DNA from: an uncultured Paracoccaceae bacterium
GTDB lineage: Bacteria > Pseudomonadota > Alphaproteobacteria > Rhodobacterales > Rhodobacteraceae
Assembly: GCA_937916485.1 (NCBI GenBank)
Contig: CALFSV010000392.1
Location: 1-14,544, forward strand
Direction of reading: 5' to 3'
Length of the DNA: 14,544 bases
In this document: positions 7,558 to 14,544 of the stretch, piece by piece
Numbering within the stretch: the stretch's first letter is position 1
How the letters are laid out: every line of letters begins with the position of its first letter
Program-made: the position numbers and the translations under genes
The notes under the pieces: generated by a model
Databases searched by the model: none
What the model saw: only the letters and a program-made list of their open reading frames with translations
Told to the model about the DNA's origin: nothing

Positions 7558-7695
7558 ATGATTTATGACTTGGCAAAAAACAGCTTTGTCGCGCAGATGG
7601 CGGCACCAGGCCCGAAAAGGCAAAAGTGCAGGGATCAACAACAGCCCTACCGCTTTGCAAGGGTGGATATGCGCCAGGTGGTGACCAGCCTATGA
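7558..7695 (+). CDS. Possible small ORF filling the lyase-GMC gap (unknown)
   Basis: A 45-codon frame starts one nucleotide after the lyase stop, and its stop overlaps the GMC start as ATGA. The predicted peptide begins MIYDLAKNSFVAQMAAPGPK, is basic in its second half (RFARVDMRQ) and has no signal peptide or membrane segment. I do not recognise it. Its ribosome site is weak. The exact fit between neighbours is compatible with a translated linker coupling lyase and GMC synthesis, but a chance frame or remnant of a lost gene is just as possible. Confidence 0.25.
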   Translation: MIYDLAKNSFVAQMAAPGPKRQKCRDQQQPYRFARVDMRQVVTSL

Positions 7696-9320
7696 ATGAA
7701 TTTGATTACATCATCATCGGGGCGGGTTCAGCTGGGGCGGCACTGGCTGCACGGCTCAGCGAGACCAGCCATATCCGCGTGCTGTTACTCGAAGCGGGGC
7801 CGCGCGGAAACCACCCGTATCTGCATATCCCCATCGGTTATGGCAAGGTGTTTTACGACAAGCGTTTTAATTGGAAATATCACACCGCTGCCGAACCAAA
7901 CCTGAATGACCGTTCAATTTACTGGCCTCGCGGTAAGGTTTTGGGCGGATCATCGGCAATTAACGCCATGGTCTATGTGCGTGGTCACCAGCAGGATTAT
8001 GCCGAATGGAATGCGGTGGCGCCCGGCTGGAGCTGGGCTGATGTCGAACCGCTGTTTCGCCGCATCGAACAATGGCAGGGACCAGAAAGGCCTGAAAGAG
8101 GAAGCGATGGACCTGTTGGTGTCACCGATGTCAGCGCCAATATTCACCCCATCACAAAGGCGTATCTCAGGGCTGCCAAAGAGGCCGGTATCCCCCTTAA
8201 TGACGATTACAATATTGATTCAATGAATGGCGCGGCGACGTTTCAGATCACCACCAAAAATGGGCTGCGCGCCTCCACGGCTAATGCCTATCTCAAGCCA
8301 GCGGCAAAGCGGCAGACCCTCACCATCGCCACTGACGCGTTGGTGACGCGCATCCGTTTTGATGGCCGCGTTGCAACCGGGGTGGATTATATCAGTGGCG
8401 ACAAAACACGTATTGCTACAGCGACCAAAGAAATCATTCTATGCGGTGGTGCGATTAACAGCCCGCAATTGTTGCAGCTTTCTGGTATTGGCCCTGCTCC
8501 ATTGCTTAGAAAAATGGGGATTGAGGTGATAATGGATCAGCCCCATGTCGGCCGTAACCTGATTGATCATTTGGGCTTTGAACTGACCTACCGCGCAATG
8601 GTGCCAACGTTAAATCAACTATTGCGTCCCCTTTGGGGCAAGGCATGGGTTGGTTTACAATTTCTGCTGGGACGCAAGGGCCCGCTTTCGATGAGCCTCA
8701 ATCAGGCTGGCGGCTTTGTCCGGCTTGATCAAGGTGAAGGTCCACCGGATTTACAGTTGTATTTTAATCCGATGAGCTACCGAACAGCGCCGGTTGGTAC
8801 AAGGCCTCTGATGAGTCCTGATCCATTCCCCGCTTACCGCATCGGCTTCAACCCCTGCAAGCCTGAAAGTCGGGGGTTTCTTGAAATCCTGTCGCCTGAC
8901 CCAACCATTCCACCGCATTTGCAAGGCAATTATCTTACCACTGAAAAAGACCGCCAGATGATGATTGCAGGCACTAATTTTGTTAGGAAAATCACCAGCA
9001 TGCCTAGCTTGGCGGCGATGACCGATTGTGAAATCTTTCCTGGCAAAGACCACCAGAGTGATAATGATATTCTTGCCGCTGTCCGGGCGGCTAGCTGGAC
9101 GGTTTTTCACCAATGCAGCACATGCCGAATGGGCAGCGACGCCGCTACATCTGTCGTGGATCACCGGTTAAAGGTTCATGGGCTGATGAATTTGCGCATC
9201 GCCGATGCGTCAATCTTTCCAACCATCCCATCAGGAAACACCAACGCTCCCGCCATCATGGTTGGGGAAATGGCGGCGAAATTCATTAAGGAAGACATCG
9301 AGAAAGCAAGAGCAAAATGA
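7692..9320 (+). CDS. GMC-family FAD alcohol dehydrogenase (choline dehydrogenase-like)
   Basis: Flavin-dependent alcohol oxidoreductase, 542 residues, typical of bacterial choline-dehydrogenase-like enzymes. The FAD-binding start is at residues 5-20 (DYIIIGAGSAGAALAARL) with Glu at 34 (LLLEAGP). The first GMC signature begins at about 79 (PRGKVLGGSSAINAMVYVRG), the second is GGAINSPQLLQLSGIGP, and the C-terminal catalytic region has His473 (WTVFHQCSTCRMG) and Asn516 (PSGNTNAPAI), the His-Asn pair of choline oxidase-type enzymes. ATG 7692 is preferred over an upstream in-frame ATG at 7626 because FAD-binding begins at once and AGGTGG lies about 10 nt before. DddA, a GMC protein of DMSP gene clusters, oxidises 3-hydroxypropionate; that role is possible here but not shown. 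Its stop overlaps the next start (ATGA). Confidence 0.9.
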   Translation: MNEFDYIIIGAGSAGAALAARLSETSHIRVLLLEAGPRGNHPYLHIPIGYGKVFYDKRFNWKYHTAAEPNLNDRSIYWPRGKVLGGSSAINAMVYVRGHQQDYAEWNAVAPGWSWADVEPLFRRIEQWQGPERPERGSDGPVGVTDVSANIHPITKAYLRAAKEAGIPLNDDYNIDSMNGAATFQITTKNGLRASTANAYLKPAAKRQTLTIATDALVTRIRFDGRVATGVDYISGDKTRIATATKEIILCGGAINSPQLLQLSGIGPAPLLRKMGIEVIMDQPHVGRNLIDHLGFELTYRAMVPTLNQLLRPLWGKAWVGLQFLLGRKGPLSMSLNQAGGFVRLDQGEGPPDLQLYFNPMSYRTAPVGTRPLMSPDPFPAYRIGFNPCKPESRGFLEILSPDPTIPPHLQGNYLTTEKDRQMMIAGTNFVRKITSMPSLAAMTDCEIFPGKDHQSDNDILAAVRAASWTVFHQCSTCRMGSDAATSVVDHRLKVHGLMNLRIADASIFPTIPSGNTNAPAIMVGEMAAKFIKEDIEKARAK

Positions 9321-10417
9321 AACTCAAATCAATAGAAACCTTCTGTACCCAATATATCGGCTTTGTGCGCGTTACCGCCGAAGATGGCTATCAGGGCTGG
9401 GGTCAAGTTTCGACCTATAATAGTGATATTACCTGTCAGGTGCTGCACCGGCAAGTTGCCCCGTGGGTAGTGGGCAAAGACATCACGGACCTGGATGATC
9501 TGCTTGATTTTATTACTGAGCGCGAACATAAATTTCCCGGATCATATCTGCGGCGTGCCATGGCGGGCATTGACACTGCGATCTGGGATCTGCGTGGCAA
9601 GGTCGCTGGCAAGCCAGTTGCGTCCTTACTTGGCGGGTCACCGGGCAGCGTCCGTGCCTACGCAAGCTCGATGAAGCGCGATATAACGCCAGCAGCTGAG
9701 GCAGAACGGCTTAAGGCCCTAAGAGATAGATATGGCTTTAATGCATTCAAGGTGCGGGCTGGCGCAGAAGTTGGCCGCAATAAAGATGAATGGCCTGGCA
9801 GAACAGAAGAAATCATCCCTACCATGCGGCGCGAATTGGGCGACAAGGTTGATATGCTGATTGATGCCAATAGCTGCTATACGCCGCAACGTGCCATCGA
9901 AGTTGGTCGTATGCTGGAAGATCATGGCTATTGTCATTACGAAGAACCATGCCCGTACTGGGAGTTAGACCAGACAAAACAAGTCAACGAAGCATTGACA
10001 ATTGATGTCACAGGTGGCGAGCAGGATTGTGAACTACCAGTCTGGAAAAACATGATTGATCAGCAGGTCGTTAATATTGTTCAACCTGACATTCTCTATC
10101 TTGGTGGCATCTGTCGGACTTTGCGCGTGTGCCGCATGGCCGCGGCTTCAAACCTACCTGTTACGCCGCATTGCGCCAACCTTTCAATGGTAACGCTTTT
10201 CACTATGCATCTGTTGCGCGCTATTCCAAATGCTGGAAAGTATGTGGAATTTTCCATTGAAGGGGCTGACTATTATCCCTGGCAGGAGGGGATTTTTGTT
10301 AAATCACCATATGATATCGACAATGGGCATGTTGCGGTAACCGATGAACCTGGATGGGGAATAGAAATTCATCCAGAATGGTTGGCGCGTTCTCAATATC
10401 AAATCACCCAGAGTTAA
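9317..10417 (+). CDS. Enolase-superfamily enzyme, mandelate racemase subgroup
   Basis: Predicted divalent-metal enzyme that removes a proton next to a carboxylate (racemase or sugar-acid dehydratase type), 366 residues. The capping domain is at about 1-115 and the barrel follows. Metal ligands are Asp183 (DAN), Glu209 (EEP) and Glu235 (GGEQD); Asp258 (QPD) and His285 (PHC) form the catalytic dyad. Their spacings of 26, 26, 23 and 27 residues equal those I recall for mandelate racemase (195, 221, 247, 270, 297). The first catalytic motif is Lys145-Val-Arg147, so the second Lys of the racemase KxK motif is Arg. This favours a dehydratase or one-base reaction over simple racemisation. The start overlaps the GMC stop, showing coupling. 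The substrate is unknown; neighbours suggest a hydroxy acid. Confidence 0.87.
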   Translation: MKLKSIETFCTQYIGFVRVTAEDGYQGWGQVSTYNSDITCQVLHRQVAPWVVGKDITDLDDLLDFITEREHKFPGSYLRRAMAGIDTAIWDLRGKVAGKPVASLLGGSPGSVRAYASSMKRDITPAAEAERLKALRDRYGFNAFKVRAGAEVGRNKDEWPGRTEEIIPTMRRELGDKVDMLIDANSCYTPQRAIEVGRMLEDHGYCHYEEPCPYWELDQTKQVNEALTIDVTGGEQDCELPVWKNMIDQQVVNIVQPDILYLGGICRTLRVCRMAAASNLPVTPHCANLSMVTLFTMHLLRAIPNAGKYVEFSIEGADYYPWQEGIFVKSPYDIDNGHVAVTDEPGWGIEIHPEWLARSQYQITQS

Positions 10418-10436
10418 AATGACTAGGTGACAATTT

Positions 10437-10448
10437 GGAGGAATTAAA
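10437..10448 (+). promoter_or_regulatory. Strong ribosome binding site for the ligase gene
   Basis: GGAGG at 10437-10441 lies 7 nt before ATG 10449, in a 31-nt gap after the enolase-superfamily gene. It is the clearest ribosome site of the plus-strand block and marks the change to lower-G+C genes. Confidence 0.6.
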
Positions 10449-11810
10449 ATGAAAGCGGTGCTTGGCTGGAATGATTTAACCCAGCTGGTTAAAAATAAGC
10501 AGGTTGATACCGTGCTCGCTTGTCTTGTAGATATGCAAGGACGCTTGATGGGTAAGCGATTTCATGCCCAGCATTTTATCGAAACAGCATGGGAAGAAAC
10601 GCATTGCTGTAACTATCTGCTGGCTACTGATCTAGAAATGGCTACCCCTGATGGATATCAGACTACGTCATGGGAAAAAGGTTATGGCGATTATGTCATG
10701 AAGCCTATCCTTTCAACTTTACGCCCTGTGCCATGGTTGGAAGGAACAGTTATGATCCTTTGTGATGTTTTGGATCATCATAGCTATTCGCCCGTTTCAC
10801 ATTCGCCAAGGGCTGTTTTACAAGCCCAAATCGAACGTCTTCAAGAAATGGGATTGACTGCCATGATGGCAACTGAGCTTGAGTTTTTTTTATTTAAGAA
10901 AAGTTATGAAGATGCACAGGCGGACGGCTTTCGTGATTTAGAACCAATCTCTGGGTATAATGAAGATTATCATATTTTTCAGACGACCAAGGAAGAACAT
11001 ATCATGCGGCCAATCCGCAATCACCTTTATACAGCAGGTATTCCTGTTGAGAATTCAAAGGGTGAAGCCGAAGCTGGGCAGGAAGAAATCAATATCAAAT
11101 ATGCACCGGCTATGCTGACATCTGACTACCATACCATTGCCAAGCATGGGATTAAAGAAATGGCCTGGCAGCAAGGGCACGCGGCAAGCTTTTTAGCAAA
11201 ATGGAATCATAATCGTGTGGGTTCATCTAGCCATATTCATCAGTCCCTCTGGCGAGATGGCAAAAATGCTTTTCACGACTCAAGCGATGCTCTTGGCATG
11301 TCCAGTTTGATGAAAAATTATATGGCCGGATTACTTAAATATGCGCCCGACTGTACATATTTCCTTGCCCCATACATCAATAGCTATAAGCGTTTTGTCA
11401 AAGGGTCATTTGCGCCAACTCGTGCGATCTGGTCAATAGATAATCGCACTGCTGGTTTCAGGCTATGCGGCGAGGGTACGCAGGCTATCCGTGTGGAATG
11501 CCGAATTGGTGGATCAGATCTTAACCCTTATTTAGCATTAGCTGCGCAAATCGCTGCTGGAATAGCCGGCATTGAAGAATCTTTGGATTTACCATCAGCA
11601 GCCAAAGGTGACATTTATCAGGGTGATACAGGCCTTGTCCCTGATAGTCTGGATAAAGCCAGAACACATATGATGACATCTGATATGTTGCGAACGGCTA
11701 TAGGTGATGAGGTTATTGAACATTACGCACGTTGTGCCGAGTGGGAGATTGAGGAATTTAGCCGCATTGTTACGGATTGGGAAGTTGCCCGAGGATTTGA
11801 AAAAGCCTGA
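10449..11810 (+). CDS. Glutamine synthetase-like gamma-glutamyl ligase (PuuA/GlnT-like)
   Basis: ATP-dependent ligase expected to join glutamate to an amine, 453 residues. The N-terminal domain (LVDMQGRLMGKRF at 27-39) leads to the catalytic domain. Glu143 and Glu145 (ATELEFFLF), Glu206 and Glu213 (GEAEAGQEEI), His262 and His264 (GSSSHIHQSLW) and Glu350 (RVECRIGG) correspond to metal-binding residues; Arg315 (NSYKRFVKGSFAP) and Arg333 (DNRTAGFR) correspond to substrate-binding arginines. The E-x4-Q spacing before the QEE motif fits PuuA/GlnT-type proteins better than GlnA. PuuA relatives make gamma-glutamylputrescine, IpuC-like ones act on isopropylamine and amino alcohols, and GmaS on methylamine. 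The ALDH and iron-dependent ADH directly behind favour an amine or amino alcohol route. True glutamine synthesis is less likely in this context. Confidence 0.87.
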   Translation: MKAVLGWNDLTQLVKNKQVDTVLACLVDMQGRLMGKRFHAQHFIETAWEETHCCNYLLATDLEMATPDGYQTTSWEKGYGDYVMKPILSTLRPVPWLEGTVMILCDVLDHHSYSPVSHSPRAVLQAQIERLQEMGLTAMMATELEFFLFKKSYEDAQADGFRDLEPISGYNEDYHIFQTTKEEHIMRPIRNHLYTAGIPVENSKGEAEAGQEEINIKYAPAMLTSDYHTIAKHGIKEMAWQQGHAASFLAKWNHNRVGSSSHIHQSLWRDGKNAFHDSSDALGMSSLMKNYMAGLLKYAPDCTYFLAPYINSYKRFVKGSFAPTRAIWSIDNRTAGFRLCGEGTQAIRVECRIGGSDLNPYLALAAQIAAGIAGIEESLDLPSAAKGDIYQGDTGLVPDSLDKARTHMMTSDMLRTAIGDEVIEHYARCAEWEIEEFSRIVTDWEVARGFEKA

Positions 11811-11828
11811 TTATTTTTTGAGGATATC

Positions 11829-13205
11829 ATGTCTAAAGAACTCATCTGCCTGTCTCCGATTGATGGAACAGTTTATGCCACACGCGAGGCTTCATCACTT
11901 GAAGCGGCACGAGAAAAGATTGCAATAATGCGTCATGCTCAGATCAAATGGGCAAACCGCCCATTAGATGAACGCATTACTCTGGTGCTTTCAGGAGTTG
12001 GGTTTCTAGGGAGCATGCAAGAGGAAATAGTGCCGGAACTGGCTTGGATGATGGGCAGACCTATTCGTTATGGCGGTGAGTTTGGTGGCGTCAATGAAAG
12101 AGCCACATATATGGCGGAGATTGCAAAATCTGCGCTTGCAAATGTCCAAGCTGGCGACGATGAGACTTTTAAACGCTTCATTAAACGTGACCCTCATGGA
12201 GTTGTTTTTGTTATTGCTCCATGGAACTATCCGTACCTGACGGCGATCAACACCATTGCCCCGGCTTTAATTGCTGGAAATTCGGTTGTTCTGAAGCATG
12301 CGACACAGACACTGCTGGCTGGTGAGCGTATGGCAAAAGCGTTTCATCAGGCAGGTATTCCTAGTGATGTATTCATGAATATATTTCTCGATCATGATAC
12401 GAGCACCTGCTTAATTAAAGAACGTAATTTTGATTTCATCAATTTCACGGGCTCCGTTGAAGCAGGGCGTGCCATTGAGATAGCCGCGGCAGGGAGTTTT
12501 GTTGGTGTAAGCACTGAGCTTGGTGGCAAGGACCCTGCCTATATTATGGATGATGCCAATATTGATGTTGCGGTTGATGGGCTGATGGATGGGGCGATGT
12601 TCAATTCTGGTCAATGCTGTTGTGGTATTGAGCGAATTTATGTTCACCAAAGTTATTACGACGCCTTTGTTGATAAATCCATTACATGGGTCAATCAGCT
12701 CAAACTTGGTAATCCGCTTGATCCGGATACGACTATGGGCCCTATGGCACATGCTAGATTTGCAGCCACTGTTCGCAACCAAATTAATGATGCAATTGGT
12801 AAAGGTGCAACAGCCCATATTGACCGGTTTGCTGCAGATGATGATAACGCCTATCTAACCCCACAAATTTTGACAGGGGTCAATCATGACATGAAAGTGA
12901 TGCGAGAGGAAAGCTTTGGCCCAGTGGTTGGCATCATGCCTGTTAAGGATGATGAAGAAGCTATACGTTTGATGAACGATTCTGATTATGGATTAACAGC
13001 AAGCCTTTGGACAAAAAACAAAGACCGCGCTGAGAAGATTGGCGAGAGACTAGAAACAGGAACGGTTTTCATGAACAGAGCTGATTATCTTGATCCAGCC
13101 CTTTGCTGGACAGGGTGTAAGAATACTGGTCGTGGCGGTAGTCTTTCTTTAATTGGATACCATAATCTGACTAGGCCAAAATCATTTCATTTGAAAGAGG
13201 CATAG
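11829..13205 (+). CDS. NAD(P)-dependent aldehyde dehydrogenase
   Basis: Cytoplasmic enzyme oxidising an aldehyde to an acid, 458 residues, near the short end of the family and without obvious deletions in the core. The cofactor region has PWNYP (Asn132), Lys156 (VVLKHA) and the FTGSVEAGR loop (about 207-214). Glu230 (ELGGKDP) is the general base and Cys264 the nucleophile in GQCCC, where the family usually has GQxC. EESFGPV at 360-366 and a C-terminal region (RADYLDP then KNTGRGGSLS) are family-like. GAGGA lies 4 nt upstream of ATG 11829, 18 nt after the ligase. In gamma-glutamyl pathways this enzyme oxidises the gamma-glutamyl aminoaldehyde (PuuC role); it is shorter than DddC-type methylmalonate semialdehyde dehydrogenases, so a CoA-acylating role is less likely. 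Confidence 0.9.
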   Translation: MSKELICLSPIDGTVYATREASSLEAAREKIAIMRHAQIKWANRPLDERITLVLSGVGFLGSMQEEIVPELAWMMGRPIRYGGEFGGVNERATYMAEIAKSALANVQAGDDETFKRFIKRDPHGVVFVIAPWNYPYLTAINTIAPALIAGNSVVLKHATQTLLAGERMAKAFHQAGIPSDVFMNIFLDHDTSTCLIKERNFDFINFTGSVEAGRAIEIAAAGSFVGVSTELGGKDPAYIMDDANIDVAVDGLMDGAMFNSGQCCCGIERIYVHQSYYDAFVDKSITWVNQLKLGNPLDPDTTMGPMAHARFAATVRNQINDAIGKGATAHIDRFAADDDNAYLTPQILTGVNHDMKVMREESFGPVVGIMPVKDDEEAIRLMNDSDYGLTASLWTKNKDRAEKIGERLETGTVFMNRADYLDPALCWTGCKNTGRGGSLSLIGYHNLTRPKSFHLKEA

Positions 13206-13209
13206 AAAA

Positions 13210-14355
13210 ATGATTCTTAATGCAAATTGGGCTTATCCCACCTCTATAAAATTTGGCGCTGGGCGCATTAAAGAAATTGCTGAAGCCTGCAGGGCAGTTG
13301 GGATGAAAAACCCTCTTTTCGTTACGGATCGAGGATTAGCCACTACAGATATTGCCCAAAAAACCTTGGATTTGCTTGAAGCCGACAGTTTAGGGCGTGC
13401 CGTTTTTGCAGACGTCGATCCAAACCCAAATGAGAAAAATGCTGCCGCAGGAGTGAAAGCTTTTAAAGAAGGAGGGCATGATGGGGTTGTTGCCTTTGGT
13501 GGCGGTTCAGGTCTGGATTTAGGAAAATTAGTAGCATTCCTAGCGGGTCAAACTCGACCTTTATGGGATTTTGAAGATATAGGCGACTGGTGGATGCGCG
13601 CTGATGCTGAGGCGATTGCCCCTATTGTAGCTGTTCCAACAACAGCAGGAACAGGCTCCGAAGTTGGCCGAGCATCGGTAATCACAAACTCGGTTACAAA
13701 AGAAAAAAAGATCATATTCCACCCGAAATTTTTACCCAGTATTGTTATTTGCGATCCCGAGTTGACGGTTAGCATGCCGCCATTCATTACAGCTGGAACA
13801 GGGCTTGATGCCTTTGCTCATTGTGTTGAAGCTTATTGTTCGCCTCATTATCATCCGATGTCCCAAGGCATTGCACTCGAAGGAATGCGATTGGTTAAAA
13901 CCTATCTACCTCAAGCCTATGCTGATGGCAGTGATATTGAGGCTCGGGCACAAATGATGTCAGCCGCTGCCATGGGTGCCACTGCATTTCAAAAAGGGCT
14001 AGGCGCTATCCATGCGCTTTCGCATCCGATTGGTGCGATATATGATACCCATCATGGCACAACCAATGCTGTTTGCATGCCTGCTGTCCTTCAATTTAAT
14101 AAGAGCTCGGTAAATGAGAAATTAGCCAGCGCTGCAAACTATCTTAATATTTTGGGGGGATTTGAGGGGTTTTGTGATTTTGTCGACAAACTTAATGCAT
14201 CCCTTGATATTCCCAAATCCTTAACTGAACTGGGAATAAAGAATATGGATATTGAAAGGGTTGTTGATGGAGCAATAAGTGATCCTAGTGCAGTCGGTAA
14301 CCCTATAAAATTAACGCGAGAAAACATAAGAGAACTATTATTATCCTGCTGTTAG
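13210..14355 (+). CDS. Iron-containing (group III) alcohol dehydrogenase
   Basis: NAD(P)-dependent alcohol/aldehyde oxidoreductase, 381 residues, standard family length. The cofactor motif is GGGSGLDLGK at 97-106, followed by PTTAGTGSEV at 143-152. Metal ligands read as Asp200 and His204 (GLDAFAHCVEAY), His268 (AIHALSHPIGA) and His282 (DTHHGTTNA); the 14-residue step between the last two equals that of FucO as I recall it. AAGAGG lies about 9 nt before ATG 13210, only 4 nt after the ALDH stop, so the pair is tightly linked. The C-terminus is intact (NIRELLLSCC then TAG). DddB of DMSP clusters belongs to this family, as do amino-alcohol dehydrogenases of gamma-glutamyl pathways; I cannot choose from sequence alone. 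It is the last gene of the plus-strand operon. Confidence 0.92.
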   Translation: MILNANWAYPTSIKFGAGRIKEIAEACRAVGMKNPLFVTDRGLATTDIAQKTLDLLEADSLGRAVFADVDPNPNEKNAAAGVKAFKEGGHDGVVAFGGGSGLDLGKLVAFLAGQTRPLWDFEDIGDWWMRADAEAIAPIVAVPTTAGTGSEVGRASVITNSVTKEKKIIFHPKFLPSIVICDPELTVSMPPFITAGTGLDAFAHCVEAYCSPHYHPMSQGIALEGMRLVKTYLPQAYADGSDIEARAQMMSAAAMGATAFQKGLGAIHALSHPIGAIYDTHHGTTNAVCMPAVLQFNKSSVNEKLASAANYLNILGGFEGFCDFVDKLNASLDIPKSLTELGIKNMDIERVVDGAISDPSAVGNPIKLTRENIRELLLSCC

Positions 14356-14489
14356 GTAATCATTAGCAAATGATCAAGGCAGTCGCAAAATTATGTTTGA
14401 TCACTGAGTTAGTTGAGCAAACAAGAAGTCACCTCATACTTACAAAATCCAAGAGGAAATAACGGAGGTTGCGCGCCCATGCAACAACT
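14356..14489. other. Non-coding tail downstream of the plus-strand operon
   Basis: No gene is visible here. TGATCAA (14371-14377) and TTGATCA (14397-14403) form an inverted repeat with a 19-nt loop and no T-tract. GTTGC (14468-14472) and GCAAC (14481-14485) form a weaker stem. Neither is a convincing terminator. Composition is A+T-rich, with no sign of an insertion-sequence end. Confidence 0.35.
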
Positions 14490-14544
14490 TTACACCCACT
14501 TCCCAATTGTAGGGTCTTGAGTAAATCCTGCCCCCGCAACCAAA
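14490..14544 (-). other. tRNA 3'-end-like (att-like) segment, or recombinase C-terminal tail, at right edge
   Basis: The plus-strand sequence AAATCCTGCCCCCGCAACCA (14523-14542) looks like the last 20 bases of a bacterial initiator tRNA, including the CCA end, but the bases before it do not complete a T-arm or the rest of a tRNA. Tyrosine and serine integrases often leave such tRNA 3' ends as attachment sites. On the minus strand the same DNA reads LVAGAGFTQDPTIGKWV and then TAA at 14490-14492. I recall LVAGAGFEP-type tails at the C-termini of site-specific recombinases that insert at tRNA genes. Both readings point to an element boundary, but the piece is short and cut by the window edge. Confidence 0.35.

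Noticed and set aside
7626..7691. N-terminal extension of the GMC protein
   Set aside because: The FAD-binding motif of this family starts within a few residues of the N-terminus, which fits ATG 7692 and its AGGTGG site.
8751..9164. 137-codon minus-strand frame within the GMC gene
   Set aside because: It is a shadow of the plus-strand GMC coding sequence, which has clear catalytic motifs in this stretch.
10884..10891. Run of eight T bases inside the ligase gene as a possible slippage site
   Set aside because: The frame is intact across it and encodes the conserved metal-binding ELEFFLF region, so there is no sign of programmed frameshifting.
14467..14541. GGTTGCG and CGCAACC, 75 nt end to end, looked like a tRNA acceptor stem
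   Set aside because: The interior has no D-arm, anticodon arm or TTC loop, and the CCA position would fall inside the stem. The pairing is probably chance.
1..14544. CRISPR arrays, complete insertion sequences, rRNA or complete tRNA genes
   Set aside because: No regularly spaced repeats, no intact transposase with terminal repeats and no complete RNA gene could be recognised on reading both strands.

Overview
The window reads as accessory catabolic DNA from a marine-type alphaproteobacterium of intermediate G+C. The lineage (SAR116-like or Rhodobacterales-like) is inferred from the gene families, mainly a DddQ-type DMSP lyase-like cupin and Pot/Puu-like genes; there is no rRNA or other marker gene to prove it. 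No essential housekeeping gene is present.

Layout. Positions 1-275 (minus) hold a broken C-terminal fragment of a large serine recombinase. Positions 380-5866 are a minus-strand block, read from right to left: a PuuB-like FAD oxidoreductase, then a complete polyamine-type ABC importer in the order binding protein, ATPase, permease, permease. A perfect 14-bp hairpin separates the binding protein gene from the ATPase gene. Positions 5867-6053 are an A+T-rich divergent control region. Positions 6054-14355 are a plus-strand block that looks like one operon: LysR regulator, DddQ-like cupin lyase, a possible 45-codon ORF, GMC oxidoreductase, mandelate-racemase-type enolase-superfamily enzyme, glutamine-synthetase-like ligase, aldehyde dehydrogenase and iron-dependent alcohol dehydrogenase. 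Gaps are 0-31 nt apart from the 135 nt that hold the small ORF. Positions 14356-14544 have no complete gene and end in a sequence resembling the 3' end of an initiator tRNA, which on the minus strand also reads like the tail of a recombinase.

How the genes may work together. The importer brings in a small cationic or zwitterionic solute. DddQ-family enzymes cleave dimethylsulfoniopropionate (DMSP) to acrylate and dimethyl sulfide, and the residues expected for metal binding and catalysis are present. The GMC enzyme, aldehyde dehydrogenase and iron-dependent alcohol dehydrogenase could oxidise three-carbon products. The ligase, aldehyde dehydrogenase, alcohol dehydrogenase and PuuB-like oxidase also form most of a gamma-glutamylation route for an amine or amino alcohol, but no gamma-glutamyl hydrolase is in the window. 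G+C drops visibly from the enolase-superfamily gene to the ligase gene, so the plus-strand operon may have been assembled from two sources. The most interesting feature is this joining of a DMSP-lyase-like module to a gamma-glutamyl amine module, placed opposite a dedicated importer and bracketed by recombinase or att-like remnants.
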